Shown here in pieces: positions 55,122-64,000 of a stretch of 64,000 nucleotides of DNA. Location of the stretch: contig NZ_JAKLTR010000004.1 of NCBI RefSeq assembly GCF_022012415.1, positions 124,001 to 188,000 of the forward strand. Direction: 5' to 3'. The notes under the pieces were generated by a model. That model did not search any database. It had not been told where the DNA came from and saw only the letters and a list, made by a program, of their open reading frames with translations. The DNA comes from Terrimonas ginsenosidimutans. Lineage in GTDB: Bacteria; Bacteroidota; Bacteroidia; Chitinophagales; Chitinophagaceae. A program made the translations under genes and the position numbers. The first letter of the stretch is position 1, and the number at the start of each line of letters is the position of its first letter.

Positions 55122-57371
55122 CTATTTACCGTCTGTATTGATCGAAGCATAAAAATGCGAGGCTTCCTGCAGTGCACTATTGATAATACGCCTGACATTA
55201 CCCACATTATCACGTGCGGATGATTCGGTTTGCGGCTGATGCTCTAATGAATCGAGATAGATACCAAGTTTGTCCGTCAGCCCCATGATAGAAGTACTTG
55301 TTTTCAGATCATGAGCAAGCTTAGACAGCAGGTCATAATCGCCTTTATCCAGCGCTTCAATTAAGGACTGAAGATCTTGCGGCATATCTTCCAGGAACAT
55401 TCCCGTAACGCTTCTCTCATAATCAGTATTTCCACTACTGATTTCCCGGATGTATTGAAGATTGATGAACTGGTAACGGTCGGCAGGCGTTAAGTTATTT
55501 TTGCCGGAAGGATCCATGACCGGAAGATTGTTTTCTTTGGCGGTTTCTTTTTGTTTGCTGTCCAGTGATCTTTCAAACCGGCTGATCAGCCTGAACAGCT
55601 CCTGTTCTTTCAGTGGTTTGGAAATATATTCATTCATGCCGTAGCTCATACATTTCTCCCGTTCACCTGCCAGGGCGTGCGCCGTCATTGCAATGATCGG
55701 GATATCGAGTTTTAACTCCTGCCGGATCTGTCGTGTAGCCGTATATCCATCCATTTCCGGCATCTGGATATCCATCAGCACGAGGGAATATTTCTTTGCC
55801 TGTAAAGCCTTTACAGCTTCAAGCCCGTTGGATGCGATATCGAAGGAAATGCCCCAGCCTGTCAGCAAATGATGGAGCAGGCTTTGATTGAGTTCATTAT
55901 CTTCCACTACAAGGAGCCTGATGCCTGAGACATCCGCATCTGCGGGAAGGGTGGCATGCGCCGTTTTTGCGAACGTAAATTGCTCAGCAGATACCTGGTA
56001 AGGTATAACAAAAAGGAAAGTTGTACCGCGGCCCATTTCACTTTGTACTGAGATCTCCCCTTGTTGTAAAGTAACAAGGTCTTTGACAATTGAAAGTCCG
56101 AGCCCGGTACCGCCATACTTCCTCGTGATCGAATCTTCGGCCTGTTGAAACCGGTCAAATATGGTGTCGATCTTATCCTTCTCGATGCCGATCCCGGTAT
56201 CCGCAATGGAAAACCCAAGCTGGATGGTATTGTCTTTGATACCGTAACTTGAAACACGGACAGTGATAATGCCCTGTTCCGTAAACTTGATCGCATTACT
56301 TAACAGGTTGACAAGGATCTGTGTCAATCTCGTGGCATCACCCGAAAGTGTATCAGGAACTTCGTCTTCAACAAATGTATTCAGGAGTAATGATTTTTCT
56401 TTAACACGTTCACGGAACAATGTTTCAATCGAGTGTACCATCCCGCGAACACTGAAAGGTGTTGACTCAATGCGCATCATTCCAGCCTCTATCTTGGAAA
56501 GATCCAGGATATCATTGACGATCACCAGCAAATTCTCACCTGCTTTTTCAATCGAGTTCACAAAAACATTCATTTGCTGATCCGGATTCCTTGTCTTCAT
56601 CAGGTTGGTGAATCCCAGGATGGCATTCAGCGGCGTTCTGATCTCATGGCTCATGTTCGCCATAAAATTTTCTTTGACCCTCGCTGTTTCCCGCACTTTA
56701 GCTTCAGATTCATTAAGACTTTTGATCAGCACCTGCTGCTGTTTTGCACGGCTGAGGATGAACCAGCACGACGCAATACCGCCGAGTAATGCAAGTATCG
56801 TCAGCATCAGTCCCATCCTGTTTGCGCGCTCCGCATTTTTTTGGATGGATACGGAAAGCTGTTGCATCATCACTTTGCGGGCATCAGTGATCTTCCTGGT
56901 AGCCTTATTTACAGCGTTGGAATCACGCCTTGCAAGAGCAATATTCTTTAACAAGGTTGGAGAAAAGAAGCCCTTGTCATGAAATGAATCGAGTACTTCA
57001 TTTTTCAGCCGCTGTTTTTGGTCTGCGAGTCCCAGTAGTGCGTCTATGTAAACAGCTTCCGTGTGATCTTTACCGATCTCATATTTAAGCTCGCTGAGAT
57101 AACTTTTCGCTTCAGTGATCTGCCTGTCTGTCTCATTAAGGAAGGTGGAATCGTTTGTTGCCACAGCTCCCCTGATCCGGCTTTCCGCGGAGATTATATC
57201 ACGCTCAACCTGACGGAGTTTGTCGCTCGTGTTCAATTCACGAAGTAGTTGCTCGTTATAACTGATCAATTCGCTGATATTATTCCTTGAACTGATCTGT
57301 ATTGAAACCAGTATTGCTACCGCCACAATTAATGCGGCGAGAATATACTTTGCAAAAGTGTTACTTGTCAT
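55122..57371 (-). CDS. Hybrid sensor histidine kinase with receiver and HPt domains
   Basis: 749 residues. Two membrane helices (about 8-27 and 187-207) flank a helical periplasmic sensor of the CHASE3-like kind. HisKA has FMANMSHEIRTPLNAILGFTN with H242. HATPase has the NLLSNAIKF, DTGIGIE and GGTGLGLSIVK motifs. The receiver (about 484-600) has D534 in LVLMDIQMPEMDGY. The C-terminal HPt has KLAHDLKTSTSIMGL with H687. It is thus a complete phosphorelay with no DNA-binding output of its own. The LytTR regulator gene lies 117 nt upstream on the same strand and is the natural recipient. Confidence 0.95.
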   Translation of the reverse strand: MTSNTFAKYILAALIVAVAILVSIQISSRNNISELISYNEQLLRELNTSDKLRQVERDIISAESRIRGAVATNDSTFLNETDRQITEAKSYLSELKYEIGKDHTEAVYIDALLGLADQKQRLKNEVLDSFHDKGFFSPTLLKNIALARRDSNAVNKATRKITDARKVMMQQLSVSIQKNAERANRMGLMLTILALLGGIASCWFILSRAKQQQVLIKSLNESEAKVRETARVKENFMANMSHEIRTPLNAILGFTNLMKTRNPDQQMNVFVNSIEKAGENLLVIVNDILDLSKIEAGMMRIESTPFSVRGMVHSIETLFRERVKEKSLLLNTFVEDEVPDTLSGDATRLTQILVNLLSNAIKFTEQGIITVRVSSYGIKDNTIQLGFSIADTGIGIEKDKIDTIFDRFQQAEDSITRKYGGTGLGLSIVKDLVTLQQGEISVQSEMGRGTTFLFVIPYQVSAEQFTFAKTAHATLPADADVSGIRLLVVEDNELNQSLLHHLLTGWGISFDIASNGLEAVKALQAKKYSLVLMDIQMPEMDGYTATRQIRQELKLDIPIIAMTAHALAGEREKCMSYGMNEYISKPLKEQELFRLISRFERSLDSKQKETAKENNLPVMDPSGKNNLTPADRYQFINLQYIREISSGNTDYERSVTGMFLEDMPQDLQSLIEALDKGDYDLLSKLAHDLKTSTSIMGLTDKLGIYLDSLEHQPQTESSARDNVGNVRRIINSALQEASHFYASINTDGK

Positions 57372-57488
57372 CGTCTGCTACCGGGTTATAATAGGGTAAA
57401 AGTAGGTCAGGCCAGATTGCTACGGGTATGCGGATAGCTGAATGGGCATTTTGGATCGTTCAGGTCAGCCCTGCCTGTTACGAATAGT

Positions 57489-58184
57489 TTACAGTATGTT
57501 CATCCTGGTGTTTAGTTTTTTACGGAATGAGTCTGCCACCGGCAACGACTTACCATTGATGACGAGTGCCCCATCCTGTATACTGTCGATCTTACTGATC
57601 GCCACGATATACGAGCGATGGACGCGCATAAATTTTGTCGCCGGTAGCCGCTCCTCAACGGCGCTAAGCGTTGAGTGAATAGCGTAAAACCTATCGCCTG
57701 TATAAAGCTTCACGTAATCTCCCATTGCTTCCGCAAAAAGAACAGTGTCCAGTTTCAGGCGACGGACAATATTTGAGTCACGTATGAATATAAATTCATC
57801 GTCTTCAAAAGAAACATCCTGCTTTTTGCTGTCAAGTATTTCCCTTGCACGATCGATGGCCTGAATAAAACGGCTTACCGTAGCAGGCTTTAAAAGGTAA
57901 TCAGCAACATTCAATTCAAAAGCTTCGAGTGCATATTCTTTCTTGGAGCTCACGAAAATGATCACCGGCCGCTTACTACCCAGATTTTTGATAAGATCCA
58001 GGCCGGTCATGCCCGGCATTTCTATATCAAGCAATAACAGGTCCACCGACCCTTGCTGCAGAAAATTATACGCTTCCACGGCGTCCTTGCATTCGCCGGC
58101 AACGACAAGATCTTTAACCTTTTTGGCTAATTCAACCATTGTTGCCCGGGCCATTTTATTGTCGTCGACAATTATTGCTTTCAT
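57489..58184 (-). CDS. LytTR-family response regulator
   Basis: 231 residues. Receiver (about 1-120) with phospho-acceptor D53 in LLLLDIEMPGMTG and the KPAT switch motif. LytTR DNA-binding domain (about 135-231) with DSNIVRRLKLDTVLFAEAMGDYVKLYT and KFMRVHRSYIVAISKI. It precedes the hybrid kinase on the same strand and probably receives phosphate from its HPt domain. LytTR regulators bind short direct repeats; the target genes are unknown. Confidence 0.95.
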   Translation of the reverse strand: MKAIIVDDNKMARATMVELAKKVKDLVVAGECKDAVEAYNFLQQGSVDLLLLDIEMPGMTGLDLIKNLGSKRPVIIFVSSKKEYALEAFELNVADYLLKPATVSRFIQAIDRAREILDSKKQDVSFEDDEFIFIRDSNIVRRLKLDTVLFAEAMGDYVKLYTGDRFYAIHSTLSAVEERLPATKFMRVHRSYIVAISKIDSIQDGALVINGKSLPVADSFRKKLNTRMNIL

Positions 58185-58440
58185 AAAAGAATAGAGAGGT
58201 TTTAAAACGGCTCTGCTGCCATTCCGGTAAATCTGCGATTTTTCTTACGGCTGTAAATTACAAAAAGCCGGATTGACAAAATCACTCGTTGAAACTCCTT
58301 TTTCCGTGTTCAAGTACCTTTTACACGCCCTTTTCTCACGATCGTCATCAAACGATGAATTATGCCATTTCAACGAATAGAGTAGTTCACCCACATTGAT
58401 GATCAATAGTTTTAGACCCGTCAACAATCATCTGTAAAAA

Positions 58441-59493
58441 ATGTCAATCATGGAAAAAGAACAACTTCGTTTTAAATACGAGCTGGAAAAGGCCGCGCCC
58501 CGTGTAGGTCCTGGCGGGATCACCAGGGGTGCTTCCGTTCACGAATTTCCCGCGTCTCAGGGAATTGCAGGCGTATCGATGCGGCTGGCGCCCGGCGCTA
58601 TGCGTGAACTACACTGGCATGCGAACGCCGCTGAATGGGCTTATGTCATAGAAGGCAATTGCCGTACTACCATCCTTCATCCGGATGGCCAAAGCTATAC
58701 AGATTCTTTTGGCCCCGGCGACGTCTGGTATTTTCCAAAAGGTTATGGCCATATGATACAGGGACTGGGACCCGGCGAATGTCATTTCATTCTGATATTC
58801 GACAACGGAAACTTCTCGGAAGATCACACATTCAGCATCACAGATTTCATTTCGCATGTTCCTAAAAAAGTAGCAGCCCAAAACCTCGGCATCACCGAAG
58901 AGGAAATCGACAAACTCCCAAAACAAGAAGTTTATTTCTCCCAAGGAGAGATCCCGGATGAAGGATCGTCACTGGCTGATCCACGATCACACCCGGCACT
59001 GGTGAGCACACATCGCTACCCCCTGCACGCCCAACAACCACGCCTGATCCCTGGTGGAGGCACACAACGTGTGGTCAGTGCAGCGGAATTTCCGGTCAGT
59101 ACCACAATGACAGGATCCCTGATCGAACTTCAACCTGGCGCACTGCGCGAATTACACTGGCATCCCAATGCGGATGAGTGGCAGTATTTCATCTCTGGCA
59201 ATGCAGAAGTTGGCGTATTCCTAGCTGAAGGAAATACGGTCACAGAGCAATTCTCGCCCGGAGACGTAGGCTATGTTCCCATGGGAGCCGGTCATTATAT
59301 ACTGAATACCGGCAAGGATGTTTGCAAGATCCTTATTGGGTTTAACAGCGGTTTGTATCAATCAATAGATCTGAGTGAATGGCTGGCAACAAATCCGCCA
59401 GATGTACTAACGGGCAACTTCGGAATACCGGAAGAACTGGTGAAAAAATTTCCGAAAAAGAATGTGTTTATAAAAGAAAAAGGCGTGAAGTAA
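58441..59493 (+). CDS. Bicupin oxalate decarboxylase-like protein
   Basis: 350 residues with two cupins. Domain one has RELHWHANAAEWAYVIEG and FPKGYGHMIQ, giving Mn ligands H58, H60, E65 and H104. Domain two has RELHWHPNADEWQYFISG and GAGHYI. In B. subtilis OxdC the active-site lid is SENS-T with the essential proton donor Glu162. Here the lid reads SEDHT (126-130), so Glu127 is kept but the following residues differ. It would convert oxalate to formate and CO2, raising pH, and it lacks a signal peptide. The lid change may alter the balance between decarboxylase and oxidase chemistry. Confidence 0.88.
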   Translation: MSIMEKEQLRFKYELEKAAPRVGPGGITRGASVHEFPASQGIAGVSMRLAPGAMRELHWHANAAEWAYVIEGNCRTTILHPDGQSYTDSFGPGDVWYFPKGYGHMIQGLGPGECHFILIFDNGNFSEDHTFSITDFISHVPKKVAAQNLGITEEEIDKLPKQEVYFSQGEIPDEGSSLADPRSHPALVSTHRYPLHAQQPRLIPGGGTQRVVSAAEFPVSTTMTGSLIELQPGALRELHWHPNADEWQYFISGNAEVGVFLAEGNTVTEQFSPGDVGYVPMGAGHYILNTGKDVCKILIGFNSGLYQSIDLSEWLATNPPDVLTGNFGIPEELVKKFPKKNVFIKEKGVK

Positions 59494-59507
59494 TTCACGC
59501 TTTTTTT
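59483..59507 (+). terminator. Terminator overlapping the stop codon of the bicupin gene
   Basis: GCGTGAA (59483-59489) pairs with TTCACGC (59494-59500) around a loop that contains the TAA stop, then seven T. Terminating within the stop codon leaves virtually no 3' untranslated region. Confidence 0.85.
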
Positions 59508-59540
59508 ATACCGGTATAAGCCGGTAGAATACATAGCAAG

Positions 59541-59632
59541 AAAGAAAACGGGTACAACGGAAGGCGACGAAGGCAACGTATCATTTCTCTAAAGATTGAT
59601 TTCGTTGCGTTCGTCGCGTTCCATACTACTCC
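59541..59632. repeat. Intergenic inverted repeat, ACGGAAGGCGACGAAGGCAACG type
   Basis: The words GGTACAACGGAAGGCGACGAA and GGCAACG (59551-59578) are mirrored by CGTTGCGTTCGTCGCGTTCC (59603-59622). Arms are imperfect with a centre of about 25 nt. It lies between the convergent ends of the bicupin and dps genes and lacks a clear GGCGTA end. Confidence 0.65.
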
Positions 59633-59639
59633 TGGGATA

Positions 59640-60113
59640 TCATTTCAGGTGAGCCCTCAGCATCCAGGCCATTGCTTCGTGTTTCTCCATCAATCCCGTG
59701 ATAAAATCACTGGTGCCCAGATCGCGAAGCGTCTCTGCAAATGGCGTGATATTGCCACGCAAAAACTCAATGACACTTTCATGATCATTCAGCAGCTCCT
59801 GGATAAAACTCAGACTTCTGTTATCCCGTTCCGTATACTCGGAAAGGTGTGTCAACCGGAGAAGCTGGTTCAATGTTCCGGGCGCGTAATGCCCGATCTG
59901 CCGTATGCGTTCGGCAACACTGTCCATCATTTCATCCAATTGCTCATATTGCGCTTCAAAAAAAAGATGCATGGAATGAAAACTGGGGCCTTCTACATTC
60001 CAGTGAGCATTTCTGGTTTTTGTATAGAGAAGGAATTCGTCTGCCAGTAATTTAGATAGTTGCAGGGCTACTGCATGGGCATTCTGTTCTTTTATGCCGA
60101 TCATCTGTTCCAT
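59640..60113 (-). CDS. dps: Dps-family ferritin-like DNA protection protein
   Basis: 157 residues, the usual length. The ferroxidase site at the dimer interface is intact: H37 and H49 in HWNVEGPSFHSMHLFFE and D64, E68 in DSVAERI. Spacing matches Dps exactly. Dps stores iron, consumes hydrogen peroxide and protects DNA in stationary phase. The N-terminus is short and not rich in Lys, so DNA binding may be weak. It is monocistronic and could be a stress target, but no link to the stressosome operon is visible in sequence. Confidence 0.95.
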   Translation of the reverse strand: MEQMIGIKEQNAHAVALQLSKLLADEFLLYTKTRNAHWNVEGPSFHSMHLFFEAQYEQLDEMMDSVAERIRQIGHYAPGTLNQLLRLTHLSEYTERDNRSLSFIQELLNDHESVIEFLRGNITPFAETLRDLGTSDFITGLMEKHEAMAWMLRAHLK

Positions 60114-60337
60114 ATAGTTGGTAAACAGTACCCGGTCTTCAACATTGAAGCCTTTGCTATTTGTACTGTAAAGCTAGGAAGCCTGCATGGCAGGCAACAG
60201 CATGAGTAGGCAAGCTGGCAGAGATGCTCGTTAAAAGGGGTTAATTTGACGTTAAACCAGGGTCAGCATGGCAAATACCGAAAGTCATAATACAGGACAT
60301 TGACATTTAATGAATACGTTTCCCGTCCGCACCAGTA
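60114..60337. other. Intergenic region with a small GCCTGC/GCAGGC hairpin
   Basis: About 220 nt between dps and the esterase gene. A perfect 6-bp stem GCCTGC-ATG-GCAGGC lies at 60181-60195. It may contribute to the dps promoter region or the end of the esterase transcript. No reading frame or repeat-family member is seen. Confidence 0.4.
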
Positions 60338-61681
60338 TCATTGGAGATATCTTTTTGCCCATTCAATAAAGGTGGGCCAATTCGGTCCGGTTGTATGTCC
60401 TCCACTATGTTGGCGGAACGCGATCTCCCCACTTACCAACGAAGTCTCCAACGGAGGAAATTCAGCAGTGCCATATCCTTTTTTACCAAGCAGTTCATAT
60501 ACAGGCGCAGCATACACTCCGCCCAGGAACATTCCTTTTGCATCCACCCACTGACCTTCCACTTTTGGAGAACCCGAACTGATAAATACCGGGCGCGGCG
60601 CACAAAGCGCAACAAGTTCATGTGCATCAACAGGCAGATCATTTGGCGTAAGCGGACCAGCATATTTAATGAAGTTCCCGGCAAACCAGTGATATTCTCC
60701 CGATGAAGCAAGATTCTCCACCTGCTCACCGAATGTTCTCCGCATGATCTTCACGCCACCATTGCCGGAAGATCCGATGAAAGCAATTTTCAACCTTGGC
60801 TCGAAAGCCATTGTCACAACAGTTGCCTTACCATATCTCGACAAACCCTCTATACCGATCTGTTTTGCATCCACATCTTTATCCGTTTCGAGATAATCAA
60901 CAGCACGGCTTGCTCCCCATGCCCAGGCACGTAATGCGCCCCAATCATCCGGCTTTCTATGCTGACCTTTATTGCAAAGGCCGATGATCCCCTGCGTTAA
61001 ACCTGCCCCATTGTCCGCCTGGTAACTCGTAGGCACTATTATCGCAAAACCCCAGCCCTGGTCCAGCAATTGTTCCTGCCAGCTTTTTGTGACAGGAGCT
61101 CCTGCAGGTGGTGGTGGCGGGCGAAAACCTGCTGGAAAAATAAATCCGAATTCCATGATCACCGGTACCGGCTTCTTCCGCTCTTTCGGAACGGTAAGCG
61201 AAAGCTGGATATCAACTTTTATCTGCGGATAAGATGTGTTATCTACATGACCAAGCAAATTCTTCGTAACAGCCGGTTGATCTCCAAATACAGTATCAAC
61301 TGTGCTCACCACTTCCCATTTTACATTGGGTGTATTGACCGGAACACGGCCATATACCTCCTTATTGAAATCTTCAATGATCTCGGGCCTTCGCTTATCC
61401 CACCATGTTTTTACATCAGATACTTTCTTCCCGTTTTTTAATAGCAACGGATCTGGAATAGTTTTGTAAGTCGTCGCTTTTGATTCATCTACATTCGCCG
61501 CATCAGGCGCAGAAGGATTTCCCGAAGGGCCTCGACGCGTAGAATCGATCTTTAACTGCGATAGCATATTCCGGTAATCTGCCTGCGTCAGTTTATTGAT
61601 ACTGTCCCTGTATGCTTGTGATGGTTGCGCAAAAGCAACTGCCGCATTGAACAGGGCAGATAAAAAGAAAAGTTTTTTCAT
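60338..61681 (-). CDS. CE15 glucuronoyl esterase
   Basis: An exported alpha/beta hydrolase of about 447 residues. ATG 61681 gives the signal peptide MKKLFFLSALFNAAVAFA-Q; the frame to 61816 reads into uxuA and is rejected. The nucleophile motif is GLSRYGK with S281, where most CE15 enzymes have GCSRxGK. The catalytic His is in FRQHSGGHTTGPNWPTF near the end. CE15 enzymes cleave esters between lignin alcohols and 4-O-methyl-glucuronic acid of xylan. The uxuA and xylA genes upstream handle the released uronate and xylose, which supports glucuronoxylan use. Some databases label such proteins acetylxylan esterase. Confidence 0.88.
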   Translation of the reverse strand: MKKLFFLSALFNAAVAFAQPSQAYRDSINKLTQADYRNMLSQLKIDSTRRGPSGNPSAPDAANVDESKATTYKTIPDPLLLKNGKKVSDVKTWWDKRRPEIIEDFNKEVYGRVPVNTPNVKWEVVSTVDTVFGDQPAVTKNLLGHVDNTSYPQIKVDIQLSLTVPKERKKPVPVIMEFGFIFPAGFRPPPPPAGAPVTKSWQEQLLDQGWGFAIIVPTSYQADNGAGLTQGIIGLCNKGQHRKPDDWGALRAWAWGASRAVDYLETDKDVDAKQIGIEGLSRYGKATVVTMAFEPRLKIAFIGSSGNGGVKIMRRTFGEQVENLASSGEYHWFAGNFIKYAGPLTPNDLPVDAHELVALCAPRPVFISSGSPKVEGQWVDAKGMFLGGVYAAPVYELLGKKGYGTAEFPPLETSLVSGEIAFRQHSGGHTTGPNWPTFIEWAKRYLQ

Positions 61682-61712
61682 TTTATGGCAGATGTAGATG
61701 AGGAATCCAGTA

Positions 61713-62876
61713 CTATATACTTCTTGCAATACCCATTTCCAGGCCGCGCAATTCCGCAAGACCTCGGAGCCTTCCGATCGCGGAATATCCGGGATAGGTT
61801 TTCTTACTGAGGTCATCCAGCATCTGATGACCGTGATCTGGCCTCATCGGAATGGACACATTTCTTCTTCTCTGCAAAAGCACTACTTCTTTTACAATCG
61901 AAAACATATCGGTATCTCCAGCGAGGTGATCAGCTTCAAAGAAGTTCCCATCGGCATCTCGCTTCGTATTTCTCAAATGAAGAAAATGAACACGATCGCC
62001 AAAACGCTGCAGGATCTTTAACGGATCATTATCCGCTCTGGCTCCCAGTGACCCTGTGCAAAAGCAAAGACCATTTGCAACAGAAGGAACTGCGGCGGCA
62101 ATGGCGGCAATATCATCTTCCGTACTCAGGATACGAGGTAAGCCAAGCACCGCGTATGGCGGATCATCAGGATGGATGGCCATCACCAGGCCACATTCGT
62201 CAGCAACAGGAACTACCTGCTGAAGAAAGAAGATGAGGTGCTCACGAAGTTTGTTTGCATCGATACCTTCATAACTTTTTAAAGCCATTAATACCTGCTC
62301 AGGCGTGAAGGCATCATCACTACCAGGCAAACCAAGCATTGCATTATTGAAGATCGTTTGCTTTTGTTTATCTGAACAGGAATCAAAAAATATTAGTGCT
62401 TTTTCCCTTTCTTCTTTACTATAATCTGTTTCTGCTCCGGGACGCTTTAGTAAGAACAGGTCAAAAGCCACGAAGGCTGCACGCTCGAAATAGAGGGCTT
62501 TGCTTCCGTCGGGCATGACGCGCTCGATATCCGTGCGCAACCAATCCAGTACGGGCATGAAATTGTAGGTTACTACTTTCAAACCGCAGGTGGCTACATT
62601 GCGGAGACTTTGTTTGTAATTCTCTATATGCTGAAGATATTGACCGTCTTGTTTTTTGATGTCGTCGCTTACGGGGAGACTTTCAATGACAGTCCATGTC
62701 ATACCTGCATCTTCGATCAGTTTTTTTCTTTCGTTGATGGCATCGATGGTCCAGACCTCTCCAACAGGGATCTGATGAAGGGCGGTCACAACGCCATCAC
62801 AACCGGATTGACGGATATCGGAAAGTTTAACGGGGTCATTGGGACCGAACCAGCGCATGGTTTGGTGCATTAGCAT
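61713..62876 (-). CDS. uxuA: Mannonate dehydratase
   Basis: 387 residues, full length. It dehydrates D-mannonate to 2-keto-3-deoxygluconate in glucuronate breakdown and needs Mn or Fe. The start [34 protein letters not shown] and the segment [22 protein letters not shown] are family signatures. [14 protein letters not shown] and [22 protein letters not shown] carry further conserved Cys, Arg, His and Asp. It lies 31 nt ahead of the CE15 gene and 150 nt after xylA; a long repeat fills the latter gap. It is most likely the middle gene of a glucuronoxylan operon. Confidence 0.95.
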   Translation of the reverse strand: MLMHQTMRWFGPNDPVKLSDIRQSGCDGVVTALHQIPVGEVWTIDAINERKKLIEDAGMTWTVIESLPVSDDIKKQDGQYLQHIENYKQSLRNVATCGLKVVTYNFMPVLDWLRTDIERVMPDGSKALYFERAAFVAFDLFLLKRPGAETDYSKEEREKALIFFDSCSDKQKQTIFNNAMLGLPGSDDAFTPEQVLMALKSYEGIDANKLREHLIFFLQQVVPVADECGLVMAIHPDDPPYAVLGLPRILSTEDDIAAIAAAVPSVANGLCFCTGSLGARADNDPLKILQRFGDRVHFLHLRNTKRDADGNFFEADHLAGDTDMFSIVKEVVLLQRRRNVSIPMRPDHGHQMLDDLSKKTYPGYSAIGRLRGLAELRGLEMGIARSI

Positions 62877-62896
62877 AGAATTTTTTTTTGAATGCC

Positions 62897-63016
62897 TGGC
62901 GTAGAAGGAACGCGGCGGACCCAGCGATACGCAGCGGGCGCGGCGAATAAATATTTTCCGGCTGTTTCGCCGCGTCCGTCGCGTATCGTTGCATCCGCCG
63001 CGTTCCTCTTACGCCA
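62897..63016. repeat. Long inverted repeat inside the xylA-uxuA gap, CGGCGGACC type
   Basis: TGGCGTAGAAGGAACGCGGCGGA (given in words, from 62897) is mirrored by CCGCCGCGTTCCTCTTACGCCA (to 63016). Inner words CAGCGATACGCAGCGGGCG and GCGTCCGTCGCGTATCG pair. It starts 21 nt before the uxuA start codon on the transcribed strand, so any mRNA spanning xylA and uxuA would carry this hairpin immediately upstream of uxuA. It is nearly identical in words to 6973-7091. Confidence 0.88.
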
Positions 63017-63026
63017 ATCAATTGGA

Positions 63027-64000
63027 TTAAATGTAGCGATTTATCAGGTTCTCCAGATACTCCTGCTTTCCACTCGCCGACTTCGGCTCACCATTCGCCA
63101 CCGCAAACGCTCTCAGGTCTTCCAGAGAAAGCTTACCCGCTTCAAACTCCGCCCCTTTTCCACTATCAAAGCTTGCATAACGATCTTTCCTGATCTTCTT
63201 ATAGTCAGACTTTTCCAGGATCGCTTCCGCCGTCAGCAACGCTCTCGCAAATGTATCCATGCCACCGATATGCGCATAGAACAGGTCTTCCATATCCGTG
63301 CTGTTCCTCCGGATCTTCGCATCAAAGTTGATACCGCCGCCTTTGAAACCTCCTGCCTGCAGGATGATCAGCATCGCTTCGGTCAGTTCGTTGATATCAT
63401 TCGGGAACTGGTCTGTATCCCAGCCATTCTGGTAATCTCCACGGTTGGCATCAATGCTGCCGAGCAGTCCGGTATCAGCGGCCACCTGCAGTTCATGCGT
63501 AAAGGTGTGTCCCGCCAGCGTGGCGTGGTTCACTTCAATGTTCAGGCTGAAATCTTCCAGTAGTCCGTGCTGACGCAGGAAACCGATCACGGTCTCAGAG
63601 TCATAATCATATTGATGTTTGCTTGGCTCGCATGGCTTGGGTTCGATAAAGAACTGGCCTTTGAATCCGTTCTTTCTTGCATAGTCGCGGGCTGTTTGCA
63701 GGAAACGCGCCAGGTGATCTTTCTCGCGCTTCATGTCTGTGTTCAGCAGACTCATATAACCTTCACGACCGCCCCAGAATACATAATTCTCTCCGCCTAA
63801 TGCGATCGTTGCGTCCAATGCTGCTTTTACCTGCGCTGCTCCATGGGCGAGCACGTGAAAATCAGGATTGGTAGAAGCGCCGTTCATATAGCGTTTATGG
63901 CTGAACAGGTTGGCCGTACCCCAAAGAAGTTTAACACCGCTTTCCTTTTGCTTTTCTTTCAGGTATTCCGCGACGGTTTGCAGGCGGTTGTCATTCTCCG
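63027..64000 (-). CDS. xylA: Xylose isomerase, N-terminal part outside the window
   Basis: The C-terminal 324 or so residues are present; the frame stays open to the window edge and the start lies beyond 64000. [52 protein letters not shown] and [19 protein letters not shown] are class II xylose isomerase signatures. They include metal-binding Glu, His and Asp residues. [22 protein letters not shown] follows. It converts D-xylose to D-xylulose. Together with uxuA and the CE15 esterase downstream it points to breakdown of glucuronoxylan. Confidence 0.95.
   Translation of the reverse strand, partial: ENDNRLQTVAEYLKEKQKESGVKLLWGTANLFSHKRYMNGASTNPDFHVLAHGAAQVKAALDATIALGGENYVFWGGREGYMSLLNTDMKREKDHLARFLQTARDYARKNGFKGQFFIEPKPCEPSKHQYDYDSETVIGFLRQHGLLEDFSLNIEVNHATLAGHTFTHELQVAADTGLLGSIDANRGDYQNGWDTDQFPNDINELTEAMLIILQAGGFKGGGINFDAKIRRNSTDMEDLFYAHIGGMDTFARALLTAEAILEKSDYKKIRKDRYASFDSGKGAEFEAGKLSLEDLRAFAVANGEPKSASGKQEYLENLINRYI

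Overview
The window looks like chromosome from a member of the Bacteroidota, most likely a Chitinophagaceae-type soil or plant-associated bacterium. The signs are three SusC/SusD pairs, a secreted protein with a type IX secretion sorting tail, PorT-like barrels, a LytTR response regulator, weak ribosome binding sites and signal peptides ending in A-Q or as lipoproteins. No rRNA, tRNA, phage, complete insertion sequence or CRISPR array was seen.

Layout. 0.1-9.6 kb: GntR-type regulator, PorT-like barrel with a possible RNA leader or small RNA upstream, DprE1-like FAD oxidase, secreted T9SS protein, FtsX/MacB-type permease. 9.9-27.0 kb (minus strand): a polysaccharide utilisation locus with two tandem SusC/SusD pairs, a BNR propeller protein resembling GH145/PL24/PL25, GH105, GH43 and GH2. 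This enzyme set fits a rhamnose- and uronate-capped galactan such as type II arabinogalactan. 27.4-31.4 kb (plus strand): a stressosome operon, rsbR-rsbS-rsbT, followed by two fusion proteins that each begin with another RsbT-like ATPase domain, one fused to a SpoIIE phosphatase and one to a histidine kinase. 31.8-46.1 kb: mixed small genes (barrel, membrane proteins, AraC regulators, hemerythrin, siderophore-type receptor, cupin, DUF2185, AhpD-like, Crp-like, HxlR, NmrA-like). A clear SAM-I riboswitch lies ahead of a TlpA-type thioredoxin gene. 46.3-54.9 kb: a TonB-receptor-like barrel, a third SusC/SusD pair and a divergent AraC regulator with candidate operators. 55.1-60.1 kb: hybrid histidine kinase, LytTR regulator, bicupin oxalate decarboxylase, Dps. 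60.3-64.0 kb: a glucuronoxylan-type operon of xylA (cut by the window end), uxuA and a CE15 glucuronoyl esterase.

The most striking non-coding feature is a set of about fourteen long intergenic inverted repeats. Most share an outer end resembling GGCGTAGnAGTAnCGC, but their interiors are built from different short repeated words (CGCAAAGAG, CGGCGGACG, ATCTGCG and others). They sit between genes, inside operons and once over a stop codon. A separate pair of roughly 335-bp repeats in inverted orientation fills the 1.3-kb gap at 35.3-36.6 kb. The repeats probably act as mRNA-end or processing structures, or are non-autonomous mobile repeats.
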